A DNA stretch of 64,000 nt from Conus ventricosus (lineage: Eukaryota > Mollusca > Gastropoda > Neogastropoda > Conidae): positions 5,645,866 through 5,709,865 of the forward strand of contig CM031612.1 in the NCBI GenBank assembly GCA_018398815.1. The letters run 5' to 3'. Both the position numbers and the translations under genes were made by a program. The stretch's first letter is position 1. Every line of letters starts with the position of its first letter. Shown here in pieces: positions 20,986-33,000 of this stretch. A model generated the notes under the pieces. It worked only from the letters and a program-made list of their open reading frames with translations, had not been told where the DNA came from and searched no databases.

Positions 20986-21867
20986 AGATAAAGAAAAATG
21001 ATGCTCAATGGATGCACGAACTCTTCTTCTTCTGTCTTAGCTGTCCACCTTCAACCAGTTGAAAATTCTGACACTAAAAAAGGAACTGACACGAATTGCT
21101 GAAACTAAAATAAATGAAACTGATGCCGCGACATCAGACACGACGAGACAGTATGGGGCCTACGTGCGCCTAGACGAGCCAATGTGATGATCGCAGCGAC
21201 CCATGCGCACAGACAGTAGATCTAGCGTTGCAGTTTGTATTAGGCCTTGTCGGCCTACGTCCCACTAAAGAGTCCTGACGTTCATCCATGCACAATTTGA
21301 AATATATACGACATGAAGTGCAACAGCTGACCAACATCAAATAAGCTGCAACTCATGAAAAAAAAGCTAGCCAGCCTTCAGTTACTGAAGTTCAGCCTTG
21401 CTGAGCGAGTTGCTTTGGGTTTGGTTTTACAAAACTCGAGCGAACTAACTATCCACATATAGTATCTACCCACCTTTTTTCAATGGTTGAAGTGATTCCC
21501 AAATCAAACTTAAAATTGCTATTTGTTTCAAAACAAAACCACAGTATTTTATTTAAAAAGTGCCGTTTGTCAGCAGTCATTCAAAGCGTAACATCTCTCT
21601 GTACCCACATGTGGAACCGGCGTCTGAGTACACTACCCTGCACTCTTTGAAAGTGAAAACGAGTGTCGCTTTGTTCAAAACAATGTGTAAAAAAAATTAA
21701 TCGATGACATATACTGATTAATCTCACTTTTCGTATGCTTACTAAATCTTTCTAGTAACAACAAATGGATAAATTGATTATAATTTCGAAGTTTTGAAGA
21801 TTTATGGAATAACATTATTCAATTTGCTGCAGCACTGTCAAGCGTCAGTTTTGTGCTGAATGTGAAC
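20986..21867 (+). other. Presumed PIGT promoter and 5' UTR region
   Basis: Unique-looking sequence with no ORF. The stretch 21120-21250 is relatively CpG-rich (ACACGACGAGAC, TACGTGCGCCTAGACGAGCC). No core promoter element can be assigned with confidence. Confidence 0.35.
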
Positions 21868-22063
21868 ATGGCGTATCTTTGGCTTTTTCTGAGTTCCTGG
21901 TTACCTTGGTTGGCCTTTTATTGTTGTCTTCATCATTCAGAAGCTTCAGTCAATGATGAATTCTACGAAGAGCTATATATCAAACCTCTTCAAACTGGAC
22001 ATGTCTTTTTTGACTTCCAGTTTACGACTAAATGGAACGTTTCGGTGCACGATGTTGAAAAAT
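21868..22063 (+). CDS. PIGT: PIGT exon 1, signal peptide
   Basis: Starts at ATG 21868 (AACATGG context). [20 protein letters not shown] is a signal peptide. [19 protein letters not shown] corresponds to the vertebrate EELVITPLPSGDVAATFQF. Donor GTAAGT at 22064, one base left over. An in-frame upstream GTG at 21853 is not needed. Confidence 0.94.
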
Positions 22064-22426
22064 GTAAGTCAAGCGGTATGCGGTACAAACTATACAGTTA
22101 CACGTGTATCTACATCGGTTAAATCATAGATTTTAAGTGGCGTAAACTTCATGCATGGTTCTTTTTTTCAGCCAAAAGTTGCATTGTCTCTGGCTCCATG
22201 TTTATGTAATCCTTTTCATGTACTCTACAGCAGTTTACTCACATGTGCAATCTGCTTGAAACCAGTTCGAACCATACTGAACACCATTCTCACATCGCCA
22301 TTGTTTCTGTTGAGTTTGATTTTGTGTAGTAAGACTTAAAGTTGTTGCCCATGCTTATCAGTGCTTAGTAATTCTTAATCTCTATCATGAACATGTCTTA
22401 AAAAGGAGCAAGTGTATGCTTGCAGA

Positions 22427-22458
<32 letters not shown>

Positions 22459-23594
22459 AGAAGGTATGCATGCAGCCAGGGTGTTCGGGGTGAAAAAAAC
22501 ACACCAATGAGTCCATTCCAAAGTAGAAATGGTAGCTTTGTGAAGTGGTTCTGGCTATAATGATTCTGTATGCAGTTTCTCTATGCAGATGATAAAAACA
22601 AATGAGTAAAATGTATACTCTCATTTTTCAAAGTTTTAGTTTTATCTTCAGCCGCGCACTCTTCCACCATTCTTTCTTTCCCTGACCTGTGATCAAGACT
22701 TGTCGGGTAAGCCACCCCTCATAAGACTAATGAGGGGTGGCTTACCCGACAAGTCTTGATCACAGGTCAGGGAAAGAAAGAATGGTGAAAGAGTGGCGCG
22801 GCTGAAGATAAAACAAAACTTTGAAAAATGAGATGCAGTAATATCTTCATGGCTAGAGTCTATGGACTATGTAAATGTAAAATGTATATGTTTTAGAGTA
22901 AATCAAAATGGATTACAATACTGTTGAAGCCAAAAGCAAAGTACAATTCGGATAAATAACCATGTCAGAAATGTATGCCACCGATCAAGGATTTAACAGA
23001 ATGGAACAAGTTGCCTCAGGAGGTAGTGACAGCTGTGTCACTGGACTGCTTCAAGTCCAGGCTGGCCTCCCATCTCTAGAACCTGAAACAACCACCCTCC
23101 CCCTTCCCATCACCCCAACCCCCCCCCCCCCCCCCCCCCCCCCCCCTTTACCCTCCTCCTGACCACTATTCCCTACAATCCCCCCTCCCTCCCCCTGCCA
23201 TCCTTCCCAGTCACTTTTCTACTCCTGTCCCCCCCCCCCCCCCCTCCCGTCCCCCTACTACTTATTCCCCCCACCCCCTTCACACCTCTTTTGGACTTAT
23301 CCAAGAAGCGGTGATGAAGGCTGAAGCACTGCTGGTAGGGGCTTGACCCTGGGTACCTCCAAGGAAATCAGACTGGCTCAGTTGGAGTTGCGAAAGTGTT
23401 TCCAAATCCTCATAACAGCACAATCTTCAGCAATCTCCCCAAACTATGACAAAACCATCAGTAAAATGATGTTGGTCGTATGAAGGAAGAAGAAGAAGAA
23501 CTCCACATCATTTAGACTATTCCAATTCCAATGACAAATCTGCACACACTGACACTTGATACACAATCAACATAAAGCCATATCATGGCAGAAA

Positions 23595-23663
<69 letters not shown>

Positions 23664-23741
23664 GCATTTATCATACACACACGCACAGACACACACACAT
23701 CATATACACAATCTCCCCACTCTCTCTCTCTCTCTCAGTCT

Positions 23742-23808
<67 letters not shown>

Positions 23809-26800
23809 TCACACATATTACTGACATAATCACTCACATGTAAATTACACTCAACACACAAAAACTGTCACTCTCTGTCAGTGTATGTGTGTGAGCGCAA
23901 AGTATCTTCTTTAAATCAAATGGCAATGATCATCACTCGTTCTTTGAATGATGGTGTGTGTGTTTGGAGATGAAGTGGAATTCTGTAAAATGTGTATAAT
24001 TTCTAAAGCGCTTGGTTCTCAGGGCGTTGTTTGACCCTGGCATTGTTCATTCACAATGGGGGTCATCAAGGAGACGTAATGAAAATTCCCATGAAAGAAT
24101 CAAATTTTTGTGCAAGAGAAAATGAAAAGGTTTATAGCTAGTCCATCATGATATGAATGAAACAAACATGATCTGAATGCTTTCTAACTTGAGGCAAGTG
24201 AGGTTAGAGGGAACCAGCCCCAGAAGTGTGACAGTGAGATCTGGCAGGTGAAGTGGTCTGAGTCCTGACAACAAAAATAATATTCTTACACTGGTTTTAT
24301 ACAAGGTAAACTCAGATAAGAAAATTGAGGCTCAGAGAATGTCAAGCAGTTTAATAAGAGAGTCACTACTAAAGTGCTATCATTTCAGATAATTGGATTG
24401 AATCAGTTTACTACTCAATGTCAGTGATAGGATATTCTCTGCAAAATGCATTGCAAAAGAGGCCAAGTGTAAAAGTTTGGATTTTGTATTACCAGCATAG
24501 CATAGCAGTCAGCCATGCTTCCCAACAGTCACCACTGTTCAGACTTTTTGTTTCGGTTGGAACTATAACCTTCCTGTATGGAAAAACTTACGACAGAGAT
24601 GATCATTTATTGATCTCATGAAATGTTTCTAAAAATCCTTGTGTGTGTTTTTTTTGTAATTCAGTTCAGCACTACCGTCTGTTTCCCAAGTCCTTGGGAG
24701 ATGTGCTGGCTGCCTACAATGTGCAAGAGCTTCACCTGACGCAGACTCAAGGCCGATGGCGTCACCAGTCATGGGGTTACCCTGTGAAAGATGCGCCTGC
24801 TGGAGCACAGCTGTGGGTGTGGTTCAAACCCACCGTCACAGAGTAAGTCATTTTGCTTAAATAGAGAGTTCACATCCATGTTGTTTTAGGTGTAAAATTG
24901 TTTTGTGCTTGAGTGTGTTTGTATTTGAAAGAGAAAAATAGTAAATTATTTTCTTTTTTTTAATGGATGATGCATTTTTTTATACTTGTAGATTTTTTTT
25001 AAAGCTTTTCTTTCTATTTATGGTATTTAGTGATACACATAGTTTGCAATATTAAAAATTATACCAGAAGCACTACAACAGATGGGCATGGTATTTGAAC
25101 TGTGGTTTACTCATTTAGTGTATCAGATCACAATTCCACAGATTAGTGTGACATGAATCCAGGCAAAACTCCATGGACTTTTTTTTTTTTACAGTGATCT
25201 TACTGTTCATCCTGTACATGCACACCTGCAGTGCCTAAACTCAGTGTATGCCTAATATAGCTGGACATTTTGTTTTCACTTGAATGAGTTGTGTTGCTAT
25301 GGCTGGTGGATTTCATGCTGTCATTCCATACTTTATGCAAAGAAACAGGAGGCAGTACTGATTCTTATGTTCATTCACTCTCAGTTGCTCTTTCCGCAAT
25401 GATTTCCTTTGATATAAATCTTTTTTTTTTTTAATGTGCACACTCATTGGCATTGTAGAGGAATGAACAGTAATTTGACTTGCTCTCAGTATTTTCCAAG
25501 GGCTGTTCCAGACTGAATGAAACGGGGGTTTGCAGATCTGGTGGGCAAAATAATCACAAACGTAAGGCCATTCTTAACTGAAATCATGAACCCAGTTTGT
25601 CCAGTTCACAATCGTTGTGATCTTGTCTGTGTTCTTAGTTGCCCTGTCCTTAGGTCCAGGATGCGACATTGGAGGGCCCTGTCCTTAGGTCCAGGATGCG
25701 ACATTGGAGGGGTTCACAAATAAAACTGATCCTAGAATGGCAGAGAAAAAAACACTGCTCAACATAAGTTTAAAAAAAAAATATTTGAGTAAAAGCTGTT
25801 CTACTTGTTTCACCATGTGACATTAACTTCTTCCCTTCTTTGCATATGTTTCATCTTAAAAGTCAACCAGAACATACCATGTGCACTTTCATGAGTTGAA
25901 ACATTAACAGACCTGAGGAGATTGTGAAGTAATAATTCTTATGACGTTTCTAGGCAAGGACAGAAACAAAGTAATGCCTGTTGAATAGTTGCAAGAACCG
26001 TAACTTTTGATTCAAACATGTGACCAGTCTGAACTTTATCTGAAACTGTTTGTTTTTTTTCAAAACAGTCTCACATAAATGATTACTAATACCATAGCGT
26101 TCACTTTTCTGTGGTCAGCGTGGACAAGACTTGGAAAGAGCTGGTCAATGCGTTGTCTGGTTTGTTCTGCTCCTCTCTCAATTTTCTGGATGAAAAGTCC
26201 ACGGTGGCACCTCGCTGGAGCTTCAGACCACGGGGCGTGGCTTCGAAAGATTACGCCCAGTTCTCTAACTACCTACGTTACGGGGCACTGCCTCGCGAAG
26301 TGGTCTGCACAGAAAACCTGACTCCATGGAAAAAGCTTCTGCCTTGTGATTCAAAGGTGAGGGAAGGGTTTTTCTTATCTTTTTTTGTTTTGTCTGATAA
26401 TGGTTTTGGTTTTCTGGCCATGTGAACACACAACACTAGTGTATGTTTATACATAGAATTTCTTCATAGAAGATATATCCTTGCTGGCACATAGAAATCA
26501 GATGTGTTCATTGAAAGAAAATTTGTGAATAGTAGTTGTTCTTAATTTTGATTTCAAAGGGAAAGAAGGAACAAAACAGAACAAAAAACAAAACAAAACA
26601 AAAACCCACCTTCCCCTCAATGAGTGTAACAATGTAAGCTCGCTTAAGTCGAGAGGTATGAAAGCAACAAAATTTCGGCTGACCGATTTGTCTTGTACGG
26701 AGGCCTAGGCTAATAATACCTCGCTTCACATAGGACAATGAGCCAATCAGCACTTCAGCACACTGTCTGCCAACGTCTGTACATAGTTTTGTTGATTTCA

Positions 26801-26876
26801 TACTGTTGTTCCAATGATGTTGAACAGCTTGAGATTTATCTATAGCTGTTCATCTATCTCTCTATCTATCAGTCTG

Positions 26877-26927
<51 letters not shown>

Positions 26928-28086
26928 GTCTATCTGTGTAACTTTGCTGAGCTGAGGGGATGAAAACCCCCATTCTGTTGGGGGGGGGGGGGGGGGGGGG
27001 GAGAGGATGCATGACACACCTTTTAAAGTGATCAGAAGTTAGGAATATTCCATCGACCAAAAAAAAAGAAAAGAAAAAAGGAAAAGAACAAAATCTGCCT
27101 CACTGATCATCCATGAGAGAAGAAAATGGTTAGTTCGTTTGCTTGTGTTGACCGTGCTTTACAAAAGTGTAAGGTTGTCTCTATTTGTTCATCGACATGA
27201 TTTTGTTGTTGTTGTTTGTTTTATGACTAGAAAAAACCCACTGAAGTCAGTGAGGGTTGAAGAGTGCTATTTCAGTGGTCATGACCCATGGTGAATGAAT
27301 AGTAACTGGTGGTGGTAGGTGTGTGGTATACTTATAGGGAGACCTTACGGAAAAGAACATTTTACCTGTCTGGAATGCACACATGAATGAAATGCGGTCT
27401 GATGCACTGATATGCATAAAACATAATGGCATGCTGACAATGAAAGGGAAGTTGTAAAGCTATCTTAGAACACAGAGGTGTGTAAAAGATAAGTTGTTGC
27501 TTAGTCACTGACATGACATGAAATGTAAGTTTTAGCTGTCCAGTACATTAACATACAGTGTAGGAAAGGCAGGTGTGTCAGTGTGGTATGCTGGGGTGTG
27601 TATGAAAGGTGAAAAGAAGTTGACGGGGGGCATGTGTTTGCAGGCCGGTCTGTCCACGCTGTTCAGAGCAGAAAAACTCCATGATGCCGATTACCATTCA
27701 CTGTCCGTCCACTTCAGGCCTGTCTGTGCTGTAAGTGTTTGTCTGGATTTGAAAAACACATTTTTGTGCATTCTTGTGATTGACTGCATAATTTGCATAG
27801 CTTTTTTTAACGCATGTGCACTCACACATGTGTCCATACACACACACACGTGCAAGCACGCACGCATGCATGCGTGCGTGCATGCACATGCTCACAGACG
27901 CACACACAGAGAATCTCACACACACGCACACACACACCCACATAAATGCCTGCATGCACACACACACACACACACACATAAATGCCTGCATGCATGCATG
28001 CACGCACGCACGCACGCACGCACGCACACACTCACTCACACACACACTCACACACACACACACACACACGCACGCACGCACGCACG

Positions 28087-28164
<78 letters not shown>

Positions 28165-30002
28165 GTTGCTGCAAAGAGTCCCAGGGGGCATGTCAGGTCC
28201 TCCTGGCAAAGATGGTATCCCCGTTTTTTTTTCAATCCTGTGCTGGCAGTTTCCTCTTTTCCATTGCACTGTAGGACTCTTTTTTCATTTCATTTTTCTC
28301 TCTTTTTATTGTTATTCATAATTCTCATAGCTTTTTTAATGCATGTGCACTCACACATGTGTCCACACACACACATGCGTGCACAAACACACAGTGTGAA
28401 ATGATTTTTGTTATTTATGACGTTGTGTTCTTGCCCGTTCAGCTGATGATTGCCATCCTGTGGCAGTGGTGTCGTGTAAAGAGATTTAGCGATGGCTGTC
28501 AAATGTCCCTGTGCTCCCAGAGCAGGTCATTGCACAGGGCCTCTCCTCCCAATCCCAAGGCTTCATGCTTGGTTTGGGACACAGGGACGAAAAGAATAGG
28601 TGAACATAATTCAGGAAGATTTCCTCTTTCACCTTTAGCCTTGAAGTCAATATTTACCTTGATCATTTCGAAGTTGTTCTGGATTTAAACGGAATAGCCT
28701 CTGTGTCATCGTTTACCTTGATCATTTCGAAGTTGTTCAGGATTTTGAAAGGAATAGCCTTTTAAGTTGAGGTTTATCTTGATAATTTCTAAGATGTTCT
28801 GGATTTTAAACAGAATAGCCTTTAAGTCAGTGTTTACCTTGGTCATTTCTAAGATGTTCTGGATTTAACATGGGGAAAAAAGCTCATACAGACTCTAGAC
28901 TGTTTAACCTTTGTCCTTGTTATTCATATCTGTCTCTTTTAATCAGTAAGTGTTATAGTGTATGTCAGGCTACGTGATTTGTCCAGTTTTACTTACTGCC
29001 TTCCAACTGACAGGAAGAGACTGCGGCATTCACCTGTTGATGGGACCTGGCACTAAAGGGAGGTAATCCCAACAAACTGAATGCTGCAGATGGAGGCACT
29101 GAGTCGCACAGTTCTGGCATCATCCAACTGATCTGATTGAGACACTGAAATGATCTGCGAAGATCCCTTTCTTCTATTAAGAAAGGGTGAAAACCGTAGT
29201 CGCACCTTCTCGCCACGTTAATGTGGGTGTTTCCTCAGGGGGACATGGGCCAGGTTGGACGCAACCTCTGTTGTGACTAACGCAGCACGGGAGCGGACGA
29301 CTGGCGCTATATTAAAACTAGATCTCGGCCTCTCCAATCAAGGAAAGCCGCAGGCTAGACCAGTCCAGATGGAGGAGTAAGGCCCCCACCGAGAAAGGAA
29401 GGAACTCTGTGCAGGCCCACCGGCGCGTGGACACGCCCTGACACTGCTCCAAGCCTTACCCCAGCCATGGGATAAATGCCAAGAGCCGAAGTCGGATGTG
29501 CTGGTCCTGACTTGTCAGGGCGTAACGGCAGCACAACGCATCCCCGCTCACATGACAGACAACCTTGGAGAATCTCGATATGGTGCTCGACCGTTGAGGA
29601 CCCGCCAGGGTGACGGATCTCTGGAGGACCTCCGCCGGACGGCAGCCTTCATCAGTGCATCTGGGGTTCCTGTCTGAGCGAACGAAGAAGAAGAAGAAGA
29701 AGACACTGAAATTTCATTTGTACATATGCTTTTTTTTTCTGATTTTAAGGTGCTCTGGCCACTGATTTGTCTGCCATGGTTGGCTGGGCTATAAGCAGTT
29801 TGACTTGCGTATGTGCGCAGGATAGCACGTGCAGTTTTGAGGCGGTGGAGCTCACCCAGTCGCTGTCCCTTGTGGTGGACGCCGTGCTCACCGGGGAAGG
29901 ATTCCAGAGTGAGTTGGTCAGAGCTTGTGGTGTATGTTGTGGGTGAACTATTTCCAGTGTAAGTATGCTTGTGTGTGAGGAATGAATATGTGTGTGTGTG
30001 TG

Positions 30003-30055
<53 letters not shown>

Positions 30056-33000
30056 ACGTGTGCACATGAATCATGTTTGTCGTGTGTGTTTGTTTGTAAA
30101 TTTGTCAAGTGCTAGACTAATCAGTGTGATGGGGATAGTATAATGAGTAATTTGCATAATGATCATAAAGACTGACATTTGTTTCACACCTTAGCTGTGG
30201 ATCAAGGCACATACAAAGACATTGTCACACACATGCTCACTCTCTCACATCTGGTGAAATTGGCACCGTTATAAGATTTATGTATGTTAACAATTTTCCT
30301 ATGTGATTGTGTTTTTGTTTTGTTGATATCTAAGATAAGACGATCACTTCAGAACTGTTCTCACTTCTGAAAATGAATTTGACCTGATACAATATGCATA
30401 ATATTCATAACATCCGACACATTTGTGTGTGCAATCGTGTGTTTGCAGACTGGTCGATACGCAAAGTGTTTGGTCAGACGGTGTCATCTCACTGCCCACT
30501 GGCCTCACGCACCCAGGTGTTTGTGGACACCTCGGACAACCAGGTCAGTGAAAACATTGTGCTTACGGACTTGAAGAGCCTGAGAAAATCTTCAGCGTGT
30601 CTCTGTGTATAATGTGAAGGAGAAGGTGTGTGGGTGTATGCTGGAGCGTGTTTGTGCGTTTACTGGAGCTTCTCAACAAACATCATCAGAAATGTTTTAA
30701 AAACTGAGAGACAGGGTACTTCTCCACCTCTGCGTCCCAGGAAAAGGGGAGATAAGGTACTGGACTCGGCAGAAGACAGGCAGGCACTCAGAAAGGTGTG
30801 CAGCAGCTGCAACAGATCAAACGCCACATCAGACACGCCCACACGCACAACAGTCGGCACCATTGGAGGCGAAGCTGCTCTGTCCAAGAGTTCAGCCAGG
30901 GCGACGGTTAAGATGCTACATCCATAGGTCGACCATGGCAGAAGGAAGCTGAAGTCAGAGCCTGTCAGCTACCACCTTCAGAAATCCTTGAAAACCGGGT
31001 GCTAGGAGGGAGGGATGGGTGAAGGGAGGTAAATATCCTATGAACAAGATAAGAATGTCGTAGAAAAACTAAATCTTTACAGGGAGGGAATGGGTTTCTG
31101 GGGGAGGTAAATATCCTATGAACAAGATAAGAATGTCGTAGAAAAACTAAATCTTTACAGGGAGGGAGTGGGTTTCTGGGGGAGGTAAATGTAGAAAAAA
31201 AGAGAGAAAGAGAGAGAGAGAGAGAGATGTCACAAAAACATAATATTCATACTGAGAGGAGAAAAAAAGATGACAGAGCATCGCAATTAGCAGATTTGTA
31301 CACATTTCAGTATCTGTTGTTCATTAGTTTTCTTGTAATATCAAATTAAATGAAAAAAAAAAACAGTTTGATGGGTTTTCCCCATACTTAAAACTTTAGA
31401 TTCAGATTTCATGAACAGCACCACAAGAAAATGTTTTCGTTGTGTAGAGATTGAAACAACTTGTTACCATGGGCTCTATAGGCAAGTGACTGTCGCATTG
31501 CGTAGAGATTGAAACAAATTGTTACCATGGGCTCTATAGGCAAGTGACTGTCGCGTTGCGTAGAGATTGAAACAAATTGTTATCATGGGCTCTATAGGCA
31601 AGTGACTGTCGCGTTGCGTAGAGATTGAAACAAATTGTTATCATGGGCTCTATAGGCAAGTGACTGTCGCGTTGCGTAGAGATTGAAACAAATTGTTATC
31701 ATGGGCTCTATAGGCAAGTGACTGTCGCGTTGCGTAGAGATTGAAACAAATTGTTATCATGGGCTCTATAGGCAAGTGGACTGTCGCGTTGCGTAGAGAT
31801 TGAAACAAATTGTTATCATGGGCTCTATAGGCAAGTGACTGTCGCGTTGCGTAGAGATTGAAACAAATTGTTATCATGGGCTCTATAGGCAAGTGACTGT
31901 CGCGTTGCGTAGAGATTGAAACAAATTGTTATCATGGGCTTATAGGCAAGTGACTGTCAAAGTTCTCCCCTCCATCCTTGACACCTTCTCTTCTCCCCTC
32001 CATCCTCCACACCTTCTCCCCTCCATCCTCACACCTTCTCCCCTCCATCCTCCACACCTTCTCCCCTCCATCCTCCACACTTCTCCCCTCATCCTTGACA
32101 CCTTCTCCCCTCCATCCTCCACACCTTCTCCCCTCCATCCTCCACACCTTCTCCCCTCCATCCTCCACACCTTCTCCCCTCCATCCTCCACACCTTCTCC
32201 CCTCCATCCTCCACACCTTCTCCCCTCCATCCTTGACACCTTCTCTTCTCCCCTCCATCCTCCACACCTTCTCCCTCCATCCTCCACACCTTCTCCCCTC
32301 CATCCTCCACACCTTCTCCCCTCCATCCTCCACACCTTCTCCCTCCATCCTTGACACCTTCTCTTCTCCCCTCCATCCTCCACACCTTCTCCCCTCCATC
32401 CTCCACACCTTCTCCCCTCCATCCTTGACACCTTCTCTTCTCCCTCCATCCTTGACACCTTCTCTTCTCCCCTCCATCCTTGAACCTTCTCTTCTCCCTC
32501 CATCCTCCACACCTTCTCCCTCCATCCTCCACAACCTTCTCCCTCCATCCTCACACCTTCTCCCCTCCATCCTCCACACCTTCTCCCTCCATCCTTGACA
32601 CCTTCTCTTCTCCCTCCATCCTTGACACCTTCTCTTTCCCCTCCATCCTTGACACCTTCTCTTCTCCCCTCCATCCTTGACACCTTCTCTTCTCCCTCCA
32701 TCCTCCACACCTTCTCTTCTCCCTCCATCCTTGACACCTTCTCTTCTCCCTCCATCCTTGACACCTTCTCTTCTCCCCTCCATCCTCCACACCTTCTCCC
32801 TCCATCCTTGACACCTTCTCTTCTCCCCTCCATCCTTGACACCTTCTCTTCTCCCTCCATCCTTGACACCTTCTCTTCTCCCCTCCATCCTCCACACCTT
32901 CTCCCCTCCATCCTCCACCCCTTCTCTTCTCCCTCCATCCTCCACACCTTCTCTTCTCCCCTCCATCCTTGACACCTTCTCTTCTCCCTCCATCCTCCAC

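Larger units (their letters stand above)
22064..24664 (+). other. PIGT intron 1
   Basis: Noncoding. It contains a foldback (22619-22833), a truncated LINE 3' end (22960-23506), a poly-C region, and CT and CA microsatellites (23596-23812). Confidence 0.8.
27731..29820 (+). other. PIGT intron 4
   Basis: Contains a long compound CA/CG microsatellite (27838-28164), a 62-bp degenerate tandem repeat (about 28620-28870) and a GAA-tailed dispersed element (about 28980-29703). Confidence 0.75.

Noticed and set aside
21853..21867. Upstream GTG start for PIGT
   Set aside because: The ATG at 21868 has a better context and begins directly with the signal peptide; GTG starts are unusual in animals.
27575..28404. 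His/Thr- and Cys/Val-rich frames near PIGT exon 4
   Set aside because: Translations of the CA microsatellite; only 27644-27730 is a real exon.
31437..31960. CRISPR-like direct repeats
   Set aside because: The whole 58-bp unit repeats with no variable spacers, and the context is eukaryotic; it is a minisatellite.
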